A stretch of DNA of 38,288 nt from Microbacteriaceae bacterium PS02070 (GCA_029959865.1 JASCPE010000010.1:1-38288), one strand, 5' to 3'. Counted from the stretch's first letter, positions 24,854 to 32,456 are shown. Translations and numbers: made by a program. Notes: generated from the letters alone by a model not told the origin.

Positions 24854-26634
24854 GCACCCCGCAAGGACGTCAGACCGGCGGATTCGGTGACGAGCTGACC
24901 AACGCGCTGATGATCGGACTGGTCGGGGTATTCGCCCTCGCGCTGATCTTGCGGGCGGCCGGGTCGGTGACGGCGTTCGTGACCGGCGCCGCGCAACCGG
25001 CGGCCGGGCCAGCAGCCGGAGCGCTGGTGCTGTTCGCCCCGAACGATCCCGGCCGAGTCCTGGAGGCCGAGGGGTTGAACCCGGTCGTGTACTGGATCGT
25101 CACGGTCGTTCTCCTGGCGGCGCTGACCGCCGCGATCGCCTGGGTGTGGACGCGGATGCGCCGCCACACCCGCAAGACCGAGACCGATCCGCGCCGCCTG
25201 GCCGGTGTCGCGACCCGGCACGAGGTCGCCCAGGCCGCCTCGGAGACGACGCTGATGCGCCGCGGCGGCAACCTGCGCCCGTCGCTGGAACACCCGAAGC
25301 CCGCCGACATCGGCTACCGGCTGGGCCGCTCACGCGGCCAGCAGGTCTGGGCCAGCGTCGAGGACTCGATGCTGTTGCTCGGCCCTCCCCGCAGCGGCAA
25401 GGGCCTGCATGTGGTCATCCCGTTCATCGTGGACGCACCGGGCGCGGTCGTGACCACCAGCACTCGCCCGGACAACCTGACCGCGACCCTGCGGGCTCGC
25501 GAACGGGTCGGCCCCGTCGCGGTCTTCGATCCGCAGCACCTGGCAGAGGGCGTGCCGGCGGGGATGCGCTGGTCACCGATCCGAGGATGCCAGTCGCCCC
25601 TGACGGCGATGATCCGCGCGACCGGCCTGGCCTCGGCGACGGGCCTGAGCGCTGGAGGTGTGGAGTCCGGAGGATTCTGGGAAGGCAAGACCCGTGCCGC
25701 GCTTCAAGCGCTCTTACACGCTGCCGCGCTCGACTCTCGTCCGCCTTCTGAGCTGTTCCGCTGGACCCTGGACCCCACCGCCGCCAGCGACGCGGTGGCG
25801 ATCCTGACCAACAGTCCGGACGCGGCCGCCGGGTGGGCCGAGTCGCTGGAGTCGATGATCGACGCCGACCCGCGCACCCGCGACTCGATCTGGCAGGGCG
25901 TGAGCCTGTCGCTGGCCGCGCTGGCCGACCCTCGCGTCCTCGATGCCGTCTCACCGGACCAGGGTGAGGACTTCGACCCCGAAGCGTTCATCCGCGACCG
26001 CGGCACCCTCTACCTGCTCGCGACCGGCGCCGGAGCAGGCGCATCGGCGGCTCTGGTGGCCGCGCTGGTGGAGGACCTGATCGAGACCGCCCGCCAGATG
26101 GCCGCCCGTTCACCGGGCGCGAGACTCGACCCGCCCATGCTGCTCGCGCTGGATGAGATCGCCAATCTCAGTCCACTGCCATCGTTGCCGGTGCTCATGG
26201 CCGAGGGAGGCGGCACCGGGATCACCACCCTGCCGGTCTTGCAATCGTTGGCGCAGGCCCGCGACAAGTGGAACGAGAACCAGGCGAACGCGCTGTGGGA
26301 TGCCGCGATCGTCAAGCTCATCCTCGGCGGCGCCTCCAACAGCAAGGACCTCCAAGACCTCAGCAGTCTCATCGGCGAGCGCGACGAGTACACCGACAGC
26401 GTCACCCTCGGCGACCACGGCACCCGCTCGAACCAGCGCTCGGTGCGCCGAATCGCTGTCCTGCCCCCGGACCGGATCAGGACGCTGCCGTTCGGCACCG
26501 CCGTGACCCTGCTGCGGTCGGCACCACCGATCATCACCGATCTGGCCGCCTGGCCCGATCGGCCCGACGGCGACCGGCTACGGGCCGACCGGACCGAGGT
26601 CGAGGCACTGCTGCGCCGGCGCGATACGCCGTGA
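24850..26634 (+). CDS. VirD4/TraG-type coupling protein
   Basis: A 594-residue membrane ATPase. Two membrane helices (about 20-38 and 80-100) flank a 40-residue outer loop. The Walker A motif is GPPRSGKG at 178-185, and the Walker B region is PPMLLALDEIANLSPLPSLP near 430. The end of the domain has TGITTLPVLQSLAQARDKW and SASNSKDLQDLSSLIGERDEY-like residues, typical of TraG/VirD4. It brings the relaxase-DNA complex to the secretion channel. It starts in an ATGA overlap with the preceding gene and is followed 68 bases later by ssb. No relaxase was found nearby. Confidence 0.9.
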   Translation: MSTPQGRQTGGFGDELTNALMIGLVGVFALALILRAAGSVTAFVTGAAQPAAGPAAGALVLFAPNDPGRVLEAEGLNPVVYWIVTVVLLAALTAAIAWVWTRMRRHTRKTETDPRRLAGVATRHEVAQAASETTLMRRGGNLRPSLEHPKPADIGYRLGRSRGQQVWASVEDSMLLLGPPRSGKGLHVVIPFIVDAPGAVVTTSTRPDNLTATLRARERVGPVAVFDPQHLAEGVPAGMRWSPIRGCQSPLTAMIRATGLASATGLSAGGVESGGFWEGKTRAALQALLHAAALDSRPPSELFRWTLDPTAASDAVAILTNSPDAAAGWAESLESMIDADPRTRDSIWQGVSLSLAALADPRVLDAVSPDQGEDFDPEAFIRDRGTLYLLATGAGAGASAALVAALVEDLIETARQMAARSPGARLDPPMLLALDEIANLSPLPSLPVLMAEGGGTGITTLPVLQSLAQARDKWNENQANALWDAAIVKLILGGASNSKDLQDLSSLIGERDEYTDSVTLGDHGTRSNQRSVRRIAVLPPDRIRTLPFGTAVTLLRSAPPIITDLAAWPDRPDGDRLRADRTEVEALLRRRDTP

Positions 26635-26702
26635 TGCCGCGCCCGCGCACCTGACTGCACCAGCGGCCATCACCGGGTGGTCGCGCGAGCAGGAGCACGT
26701 CG

Positions 26703-27236
26703 ATGAGCACCGAAACCCCGACCGGCTTAGAGGTCAAAGACAGCATGTACGCCTTCGTGGCCTCCAAGCCACGCCTGACTTACACCGAGAACGGCGACCC
26801 GCGCCTGTACTTCAAGGCCGGGCAGCGCCACCGCCACTACGACCCGGACAACGGGTGGACGAACTCGCCGACGACCTTCCACGACGTCGTGGCCTACAAG
26901 GGCGCTGCCAAGTTCGGGATCGAGAACCTGCGCGAGAAGGACCGCTTCATGGCCCAGGGCACCGTCGCGCCCTACGTCAACAAGCGCACCGGAGAAGCCG
27001 AGGAACAGTTCGAGGCCAGCCGCTTCCTCATCGCCAGGGCAACACCGAACACCACCACGGGCCGGGCCCCGGCCAGGAACCTCGGCCACGACGCCCAAGC
27101 CCAGGACGCCACCGGCCGCGCGGCCGCCGGCCCCGAACGCGCCGAACCGGCCCGGCCGGCCGGGCGAGGTCTGCCGCAGTTCGACAACACCGGCCCCCGA
27201 CAGCAGCAGACCAGCGGCCACTCGATGGGCCTGTAA
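26703..27236 (+). CDS. Single-stranded DNA-binding protein
   Basis: A 177-residue protein. The N-terminal OB-fold runs about residues 8-110: FVASKPRLTYTENGDPRLYFKAGQ, TTFHDVVAYKGAAKFGIENLREKDRFMAQGTV, then EEQFEASRFLIARA. The C-terminal 65 residues are a disordered Ala/Arg/Gln-rich tail. The usual acidic tip DDIPF of chromosomal SSB is missing. It coats single-stranded DNA during transfer and is a normal component of such elements. AGGAG lies about 8 bases ahead of the ATG. Confidence 0.85.
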   Translation: MSTETPTGLEVKDSMYAFVASKPRLTYTENGDPRLYFKAGQRHRHYDPDNGWTNSPTTFHDVVAYKGAAKFGIENLREKDRFMAQGTVAPYVNKRTGEAEEQFEASRFLIARATPNTTTGRAPARNLGHDAQAQDATGRAAAGPERAEPARPAGRGLPQFDNTGPRQQQTSGHSMGL

Positions 27237-27256
27237 GAGACGAGGAGGAGACCACC

Positions 27257-27826
27257 ATGGACGAGTTCACACCCGACGAACCGGCCCCCGACCCCGATGG
27301 CGAGGAGACGCCCGCGTTCGATGACGCCGATATACCCGCCGTGCCGCGACCGATCAACTGGAACCTGCTGAGCTCCGATGACCTGGAAGCCGAACTGCTC
27401 GCACTGAACGAGTGGGTCACCTGGCTACGGCGGACCTACGGCCTGCCCGCCTCGATCATCCCGCCGTACTGGCACCGCCACGACGAGCTGATCTGGGAGC
27501 TCAGCGGGTTGCATCTGCACTGGCTGGGCGCCTACGACCCCGAGCAGGACGCATCAGCGCCGCTGGGCTGGCATCGAGATTTCGCCGACGCCCGCCAGCG
27601 GCTGCGCGAGTGGGTCTCCACCAGCGGCACCCGCCTGGATCGCGACCGACCGACGCGACAGACAACCTGGCCCGGCGAGGAGCCAGCCGCCCCGGTCGAG
27701 GACACCATCATCACCGACCGCGACGCGGACTTCGTGCAGTACGTCCTCGACGAGGTCGCGACCCGGCGTGAAGCCGAGGAAGCGTTCTTCGCCGGCATCG
27801 ATCTGGACACTGGAGAACTGCGATGA
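27257..27826 (+). CDS. DUF4913-like conjugative-element protein
   Basis: A 189-residue protein. The N-terminal 30 residues are acidic (DEFTPDEPAPDPDGEE). A helical domain follows with LNEWVTWLRRTYGLPASIIPPYWHRHDELIWELSGLHLHWLGAYDP (about 50-100), matching the DUF4913 pattern common near conjugation genes in actinobacteria. The C-terminal part is acidic and ends in GIDLDTGELR. GAGGAGGAG precedes the ATG. Its function is not known. It overlaps the next gene by four bases. Confidence 0.7.
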   Translation: MDEFTPDEPAPDPDGEETPAFDDADIPAVPRPINWNLLSSDDLEAELLALNEWVTWLRRTYGLPASIIPPYWHRHDELIWELSGLHLHWLGAYDPEQDASAPLGWHRDFADARQRLREWVSTSGTRLDRDRPTRQTTWPGEEPAAPVEDTIITDRDADFVQYVLDEVATRREAEEAFFAGIDLDTGELR

Positions 27827-28029
27827 CCAGCAACACCAACAACCTGCCACCGCAGCGGATGCGCGACTACCGCATCGAGGCCGAGCTACGAGACAGCCCC
27901 GATCTGCACAAGCTCGCCCAGGTCTTCATCGGCATGGCCCAGGCCCGCGCCGCCAACGAGCACCGCGCCCACACCGCACCGCAGAACCCGCCCGCTGTCG
28001 ACGACGCTGATCACGACGTAGAATCGTAG
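27823..28029 (+). CDS. Small hypothetical protein
   Basis: A 68-residue helical, acidic protein (RMRDYRIEAELRDSPDLHKLAQVFIGMAQARAANEH) starting in an ATGA overlap with the previous gene. No family recognised. Its position before the recombinase and lack of a DNA-binding motif do not clearly indicate an excisionase. Confidence 0.6.
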   Translation: MTSNTNNLPPQRMRDYRIEAELRDSPDLHKLAQVFIGMAQARAANEHRAHTAPQNPPAVDDADHDVES

Positions 28030-28189
28030 ACGTACCAAGCCAGTGGTCGCCCGAAGCGGCGGCCGTGGTGCGTTGTCCTATCTACTAGCCCTTCGTGGCC
28101 TACCCAGCCCGCCCCTCGCGGACGGCACGGGTCGTGTTCCTTTCCTACCTCGCACCGCACGAGCAGCCGCCCGTGCTGTCTCGTGTTGG

Positions 28190-28206
28190 CCCCACCTCTG
28201 TTGGGG
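28190..28206 (+). promoter_or_regulatory. Hairpin just upstream of the recombinase ribosome site
   Basis: CCCCA and TGGGG form a five-base stem around CCTCTGT, and the Shine-Dalgarno AAGGA starts one base later. A second, imperfect stem (CACGAGCAGC with GCTG..TCGTG) lies at about 28159-28185. Together they give the 190-base recombinase leader a folded 5' region that may limit integrase expression. This is inference. Confidence 0.3.
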
Positions 28207-28220
28207 AAGGAACGCGACCC

Positions 28221-30011
28221 ATGACAACCACCAACGCGCCCGCTTCGCTGCACCGCAGCGCCACCCAGACCCGCACGACCGGCTGCACCGAGCTCGATCA
28301 GGCACCCGAGCCCTCATCGGGGTCGGCGTTCGGGCTGGACCAGATCGGGGAGACCACCACGCTGGCGGTCTCCTACCTGCGCGTCTCGACCAAGGAGCAG
28401 GCATCCAAGGGCGGCCGGGACGAAGGCTTCTCGATCCCCGCCCAGCGCGAGGCGAACCTGCGCAAAGCCCAGGGCCTGAACGCGATCATCATCGAGGAGT
28501 TCGTCGACGCGGGCGAGTCCGCCCGCAAGGCCGACCGTCCCGCGCTCATGGAGCTGATCGAGTACGTCAAGACCCACCCGGTCGCCTACTGCATCGTCCA
28601 CAAGGTCGACCGGCTGGCTCGCAACCGCGCCGACGACGTCGCCATCCACCTCGCTTTGAAGGAAGCCGGCGTGTTGCTGGTCTCGGCCACGGAGAACATC
28701 GACGAGACTCCGTCTGGGATGCTCCTGCACGGCATCATGTCCACGATCGCGGAGTTCTACTCCCGCAACCTCGCCAACGAGGTCTCCAAGGGCATGACGC
28801 AGAAAGCCATCACGGGCGGCACCAACGGCAAGGCCCCGATGGGCTACCTCAACGTCACCCGCCGTGACGAGCTCGGCCGCGAGCTGCGCACCATCGAGGT
28901 CGACCCGCACCGCGGCCCGCTCATCCGCTGGGCGTTCGAGGCCTACGCCACCGGCAACTACTCCACCGCCACCCTGCGCGAAGAGCTCATCGACCGCGGG
29001 CTGACCACCGTGGCGACGCCGAAACGCCCCGCACGGCCACCGGCGCTGTCCTCGATCCAGCGGATGCTGTCCAGCCCGTACTACAAGGGCAACGTGCTGT
29101 TCAAAGGCGCCACCTACGACGGCCTGCACGAGCCCCTCGTCGCCCCGGAAATCTGGTACCGAGTCCAGACCGTGCTCGCCGCGCACCAGGTCTCCGGGGA
29201 GAAGACCCAGGCCCACGACCACTACTTGAAAGGGTCGGTGTTCTGCGGCATCTGCGGGTCCCGGCTGATCCTGACCAACGCCAAGAGCCGCCGCGGGGTG
29301 ATCTACCCGTACTTCATCTGCTCGGGCCGGCACAAGAAGCGCACCAACTGCGACCGCAAGGCCATGTTCGTGCCCGACGTCGAGGCCGCCGTGGAGGACT
29401 ACTACCGCACCGTGCAGATCCCCGCACACATCATCGGGCCTCTGCGCGAGCTGATCCATGCCGAGTTCGACCGGCTCCACGCCACGGCCAAGACCGAGCG
29501 CAAGGCCCAGATCGCCGAACGCGACCGGCTCTACGACGAACGCCACAAACTGCTCCAGGCCCACTACGCCGGAGCCGTCCCACTCGACCTCTTGAAGTCG
29601 GAGCAGGACCGCGTCGGCCGTCAGGTCGCGTTCCTCGACTCACGGATCGAGGCCAGCCAGATCGAGTACGACCAAGCACGAGCCCACCTCGATGACTGCC
29701 TGGCGCTAGCCGGTGACGCGCACACGATCTACATGAGCCTGGACGACTCGCTGCGCCGGATCGCGAACCAGGCCTTCTTCAACCGGCTCGTCGTCACCGA
29801 CGGCGACGTCGTTGAAGGAGAACCCGGAGTGCCGTTCAACATCTTCTTCGACCCCGGCGTACAAGCAACCGCCCTCGCCCGACAGGGCGAGGGCGGAAAC
29901 GAGGCGGGTAAAACCGGAAACGTCGGTGGTTTGAACAACGACGCTCTGGTGGGCCCCGTGGGGCTCGAACCCACGACCCACGGATTAAAAGTCCGCTGCT
30001 CTACCGACTGA
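28221..30011 (+). CDS. Large serine recombinase (integrase)
   Basis: A 596-residue site-specific recombinase. The resolvase domain has VSYLRVSTKEQ with nucleophile Ser56, DAGESARKADRPAL and HKVDRLARNRADD. The recombinase domain has GKAPMGYLN and the zinc ribbon CGICGSRL...FICSGRH...TNC. A coiled coil follows at about 440-510. It integrates and excises the element. The last 20 codons (VGPVGLEPTTHGLKVRCSTD) are read through the opposite strand of tRNA-Lys, so the terminus is supplied by the attachment site. ATG 28221 was chosen for AAGGA; a longer upstream frame lacks one. Confidence 0.92.
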   Translation: MTTTNAPASLHRSATQTRTTGCTELDQAPEPSSGSAFGLDQIGETTTLAVSYLRVSTKEQASKGGRDEGFSIPAQREANLRKAQGLNAIIIEEFVDAGESARKADRPALMELIEYVKTHPVAYCIVHKVDRLARNRADDVAIHLALKEAGVLLVSATENIDETPSGMLLHGIMSTIAEFYSRNLANEVSKGMTQKAITGGTNGKAPMGYLNVTRRDELGRELRTIEVDPHRGPLIRWAFEAYATGNYSTATLREELIDRGLTTVATPKRPARPPALSSIQRMLSSPYYKGNVLFKGATYDGLHEPLVAPEIWYRVQTVLAAHQVSGEKTQAHDHYLKGSVFCGICGSRLILTNAKSRRGVIYPYFICSGRHKKRTNCDRKAMFVPDVEAAVEDYYRTVQIPAHIIGPLRELIHAEFDRLHATAKTERKAQIAERDRLYDERHKLLQAHYAGAVPLDLLKSEQDRVGRQVAFLDSRIEASQIEYDQARAHLDDCLALAGDAHTIYMSLDDSLRRIANQAFFNRLVVTDGDVVEGEPGVPFNIFFDPGVQATALARQGEGGNEAGKTGNVGGLNNDALVGPVGLEPTTHGLKVRCSTD

Positions 30012-30022
30012 GCTAGAGGCCC
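29950..30022 (-). tRNA. tRNA-Lys (anticodon TTT)
   Basis: A 73-nt cloverleaf on the minus strand. The acceptor GGGCCTC pairs with GGGGCCC, with a discriminator A. The D arm is GCTC...GAGC, the anticodon arm GCGGA-CTTTTAA-TCCGT, and the T arm GTGGG-TTCGAGC-CCCAC. CCA is not encoded. Its 3' end faces the conjugative element and is the likely attachment site. The arsC stop lies 12 bases upstream of its 5' end on the same strand with no terminator between. Confidence 0.95.
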
Positions 30023-30034
30023 GGAGTATCCAGC

Positions 30035-30484
30035 CTAATGGCCCGCGCGGTCTGCTTTCGCACCTTCGGCGGGATCGATCGGCGAGTGTGTGAGGTCCGC
30101 GAGGAGCGCTTCGACGCGCACCCGGATCGCGTCGCGGATCATGCGCACGGTATCGAGGTCTTGCCCGGCGGGGTCGGCGAGGACCCAGTCTTCGTAGCGG
30201 CGACCGGGGAAGAAGGGGCAACTGTCCCCGCATCCCATCGTGACTACGACGTCGGCGGTCGCAACGGCGTCATCCGAGAGCTGTTTAGGCTCGGCGCGGG
30301 TGAGGTCGATTCCTTCCTCGGCCATCACCGCCACCGCTGCCGAGTTCACGGCGTCCGCGGGAGCACTCCCGGCGGAGCGGACGCGCACGTGATCGCCGCC
30401 GAGCGCCCGCGCATAACCGGCGGCCATCTGCGAGCGGCCCGCGTTGTGCACGCAGACGAAGAGGATCGTGGGGATGTCGGTCAT
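30035..30484 (-). CDS. arsC: Arsenate reductase, low-molecular-weight phosphatase type
   Basis: A 149-residue enzyme that reduces arsenate to arsenite. The P-loop CX5R is C11-VHNAG-R17, followed by S18. The resolving Cys pair is in MGCGDSCP (C85, C89). The closing part GRRYEDWVLADPAGQDLDTVRMIRDAI is typical of this class. GGGAG lies 5 bases before the chosen ATG (30484). An in-frame extension upstream lacks one. It follows a 20-residue Cys-rich ORF and a strong hairpin and is divergent from arsR. No arsenite exporter is present in the window, so resistance would depend on a pump elsewhere. Confidence 0.92.
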   Translation of the reverse strand: MTDIPTILFVCVHNAGRSQMAAGYARALGGDHVRVRSAGSAPADAVNSAAVAVMAEEGIDLTRAEPKQLSDDAVATADVVVTMGCGDSCPFFPGRRYEDWVLADPAGQDLDTVRMIRDAIRVRVEALLADLTHSPIDPAEGAKADRAGH

Positions 30485-30505
30485 GGTGGCTCCCGTGTGG
30501 CGCAG

Positions 30506-30540
30506 GTGCGGTTGCCGCCCCACGCAGGCGGCAACCGCAC
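30506..30540 (-). promoter_or_regulatory. Perfect 14-bp hairpin between the Cys-rich ORF and arsC
   Basis: GTGCGGTTGCCGCC and its exact complement enclose a seven-base loop. On the transcript it starts 4 bases after the stop codon of the Cys-rich ORF and ends 11 bases before the arsC Shine-Dalgarno. No T tract follows, so it is not a simple intrinsic terminator. An attenuator, RNA stabiliser or translation spacer is possible. Confidence 0.8.
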
Positions 30541-30544
30541 GCAG

Positions 30545-30607
30545 TCAGCAGCAGCTATGTTCAGGGCAGCCCGGTGGGCACTCGATGGGGTCGCAGCACT
30601 CGTGCAT
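30545..30607 (-). CDS. 20-residue six-cysteine peptide upstream of arsC
   Basis: The frame reads MHECCDPIECPPGCPEHSCC and stops at TGA. Six Cys (two CC pairs and two single) and two His make up 8 of 20 residues. AAAGGAGGG precedes the ATG by 4 bases, one of the strongest ribosome sites in the window. It leads the arsC transcript, 60 bases ahead of arsC with a perfect hairpin between. It could be a tiny thiol-rich arsenite-binding peptide or a poly-cysteine leader ORF that senses Cys supply, as described for mycobacterial Cys-codon attenuators. Sequence alone does not decide. Confidence 0.65.
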   Translation of the reverse strand: MHECCDPIECPPGCPEHSCC

Positions 30608-30637
30608 CGCGCCCTCCTTTCATCGACGGTCATCGAT

Positions 30638-30655
30638 ATGAGCATGATCTCTCAT
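30638..30655. promoter_or_regulatory. Candidate ArsR operator in the arsC-arsR divergent gap
   Basis: ATGAG-8-CTCAT is an inverted repeat in an A/T-richer stretch upstream of both transcripts. A second, ACAT-6-ATGT, lies at about 30656-30669. One of these is probably the ArsR binding site. Neither is a known consensus. Confidence 0.4.
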
Positions 30656-30693
30656 ACATAGACGCATGTCAATATGTGTGGGAGGCTGGGCGT

Positions 30694-31038
30694 ATGACCA
30701 CCGTGACCCCGACCGTCGACTCCGCCGCGTGCTGCGCGCCGATCACCCGCGCGCCGATCACCGCGGAAGAGGCCGGCACTCTCGCGGGTACCTTGCGGGC
30801 GGTTGCGGACCCGGCCCGGCTTCGACTCATTTCGATCGTCGCCTCCCACGAGGGTGCGGAAGCGTGCGTGTGCGATCTCGTCGAGCCACTGGGCCTTTCT
30901 CAGCCCACCGTGTCTCACCACCTTCGCGTGCTCGCGGAGGCGGGGTTCCTGCGCCGAACCAAGCGGGGCACGTGGGCGTACTACTCGCTTGTCCCGGGAT
31001 CCCTGGAGCGGGTCGCGCGGGTCCTCGCCGGGGTGTGA
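30694..31038 (+). CDS. arsR: ArsR-family arsenical-responsive repressor
   Basis: A 114-residue winged-helix repressor. The DNA-binding helix pair is LSQPTVSHHLRVLAEAGFL (about 67-85). Cys13-Cys14 at the N-terminus plus Cys58/Cys60 (EACVCDL) match the layout of actinobacterial ArsR proteins, where two adjacent N-terminal Cys and one later Cys bind As(III). GGAGG lies 8 bases before the ATG, the reason for preferring 30694 over an upstream frame. It should release its operator when arsenite binds, inducing itself and the divergent arsC transcript. Confidence 0.9.
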   Translation: MTTVTPTVDSAACCAPITRAPITAEEAGTLAGTLRAVADPARLRLISIVASHEGAEACVCDLVEPLGLSQPTVSHHLRVLAEAGFLRRTKRGTWAYYSLVPGSLERVARVLAGV

Positions 31039-31110
31039 CCCGCCGCGTCACCACGTCCTCTCAGCGTTGTGCGGCATGCTGAGGGGGCACGTGCCTGAAA
31101 GGAAGACTCC

Positions 31111-31644
31111 GTGGTCGAAGACTCACCAACCCCGCCGTCCTCACGCGGGGGCAGTCCGTCGACGGAGGCGATGCAGACGATTCAGCGTCAGGCGTGGACC
31201 AACATCATCCTCACGGTCGTCGGCACGGTGTTCGGGCTCATCATCATCGGCTGGGTCGCCGGGGCGATCGTGAACAGCTTCAATGAATCACCCGCCGAGG
31301 TCGCCTGGCGCGACCTGCAAGCCCAGACCCATGCCGAACAGATTTCCGGCGTCTCGGAGAACGTCGATGCGACGCTGCGCTGGTCGGGCGACGTGGAATA
31401 CCCGACGCTGCGCGTGACGGGGTTGCCCGATCTGCCCCCAGACAGCGAGTTCGTCGCCTGGTGGACTGTTGAAGATGTCGCGGTCCAGGCCGGCCGCTTC
31501 ACCCCGACCGAGGGGTCAACGGCAATCACGTTCATTGAGTCTGACCGGCCGGACGGCGCCGGAATGCTCATCACGATAGAGCCGAACGGGCCCGTTTCGC
31601 AGCCGAGCTCGCGCGAGGTCGTCACCCTCGACCCTGCCGAGTAG
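31111..31644 (+). CDS. Membrane protein with RskA-like anti-sigma C-terminal domain
   Basis: A 177-residue protein, GTG start with AAAGGAAG before it. A disordered N-terminus (1-28) is followed by one membrane helix (about 31-53, IILTVVGTVFGLIIIGWVAGA). The external domain resembles the C-terminal region of RskA anti-sigma factors: LRVTGLPDLPPDSEFVAWWTVEDVAVQAGRFTP, then LITIEPNGPVSQPSS. The N-terminal sigma-binding ZAS part is missing, so it may be only a structural relative. It precedes a conserved gene by 10 bases. Confidence 0.7.
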   Translation: MVEDSPTPPSSRGGSPSTEAMQTIQRQAWTNIILTVVGTVFGLIIIGWVAGAIVNSFNESPAEVAWRDLQAQTHAEQISGVSENVDATLRWSGDVEYPTLRVTGLPDLPPDSEFVAWWTVEDVAVQAGRFTPTEGSTAITFIESDRPDGAGMLITIEPNGPVSQPSSREVVTLDPAE

Positions 31645-31654
31645 CCTGGGTTCG

Positions 31655-32290
31655 ATGGCAGACGATCGCTCCTTTCACAAACCCGTACGCCGCCCCGCGG
31701 AAGAGTTCGATCGGCTCTACGCGGGCGATGACCCCGCCGAGGTGTCCCGTGCGGCGCATTCGACTGCCGGCGCCATCCTCGCGCGCGTGCGATCAGACGC
31801 ATCGGAGGAGGCCGTGCAGCGGCTCATCGCCCACACGCGAGACCACGGCATCGACACGATCGCAGAACTGTGGTCGAGGTCCCCGGCCGCGACGCTCCCG
31901 GGCGCGCTCTGGAGGCTCTACCTCCTGCAGCTCATGATCCACGATGACGCGCGCACCGCCGCCGTGCTGTACGAACGCGGGCGTCGAGCCATCGCGTCGG
32001 CCGATGACCTCGTCGCCGGCGCCCCGTCCCCCGCGGGTCCACGCGAACTCGTGGAGCTCATCGACACAATCCTGCGTGGCGCGTTCACCGGAGATTTTGC
32101 CGTTGCCCTCGAACGGGCGGCGGCGTTCTGCCGGGTGCAGACCGCCGGCGCTGTGGATCTCGCCGACGACCATGAGGCCACCGAACCGGATCGCGCGTCG
32201 GTCCTGACGGCACGCGCGCTGCGGCTGTCGAAGTTCGCGGATGAGCTGACGGTCTGCGCCCGACTCTGGCGCCGCGATTCGCTCAACTGA
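31655..32290 (+). CDS. Conserved actinobacterial protein of unknown function
   Basis: A 211-residue soluble helical protein. It begins ADDRSFHKPVRRPAEEFDRLYAGDDPAEVSRAAH and has LPGALWRLYLLQLMIHDDARTAAVLYERG in the middle. I recall related Microbacteriaceae proteins that databases sometimes label as an RNA polymerase beta subunit, a label that nothing in this sequence supports. Start ATG, with AG-rich sequence weak. Probably part of the chromosomal backbone near pabC. Confidence 0.7.
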   Translation: MADDRSFHKPVRRPAEEFDRLYAGDDPAEVSRAAHSTAGAILARVRSDASEEAVQRLIAHTRDHGIDTIAELWSRSPAATLPGALWRLYLLQLMIHDDARTAAVLYERGRRAIASADDLVAGAPSPAGPRELVELIDTILRGAFTGDFAVALERAAAFCRVQTAGAVDLADDHEATEPDRASVLTARALRLSKFADELTVCARLWRRDSLN

Positions 32291-32333
32291 TCGGCGACTC
32301 GTTCTGGTGAGGCGTAGCCCTGACAGGAGAAAA

Positions 32334-32409
32334 CCGGGCCGCAGAACGCCTCTCGGCGCGTGGCCGCTCGCAGCGGCTGAAGTTGGAGCCCGGGGTTACT
32401 GCGGCCCGG
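32334..32409 (+). ncRNA. Structured RNA candidate between backbone gene and pabC
   Basis: An outer stem CCGGGCCGCAG / CTGCGGCCCGG (11 bp, perfect) closes 54 bases. Inside are a hairpin CGCC-TCTC-GGCG, a second GCCGCT-CGC-AGCGGC, and then an unpaired stretch TGAAGTTGGAGCCCGGGGTT. The layout is a three-way junction with a long single-strand arm, typical of regulatory or structural RNAs. I do not recognise it as a known riboswitch. It ends 59 bases before pabC, but a likely pabC promoter lies after it, so it may belong to the upstream transcript or be a free RNA. The minus strand could fold equally. Confidence 0.4.
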
Positions 32410-32456
32410 CTCGTCAAGTCTAACCGAGTCTGCGGAGGGTGGCTTCGTGCCGGGCA

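Larger units (their letters stand above)
5413..30022 (+). mobile_element. Integrative and conjugative element, right part
   Basis: This is a colinear plus-strand set of transfer and maintenance genes (antirestriction, primase, ParB, type IV secretion proteins, coupling protein, SSB) ending in a large serine recombinase at a tRNA-Lys gene. The tRNA 3' end faces the element, as expected at an integration site. I found no second copy of the tRNA 3' end between 1 and 5400, and no relaxase gene. The left boundary is therefore unknown and probably outside the window. The start given is simply the first conserved element gene; the AraC and copper genes may also belong to it. Confidence 0.75.

Noticed and set aside
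32334..32409. tRNA or tmRNA gene in the structured region before pabC
   Set aside because: No T-loop GTTCGA-type sequence, anticodon arm or tag-like frame fits the fold.
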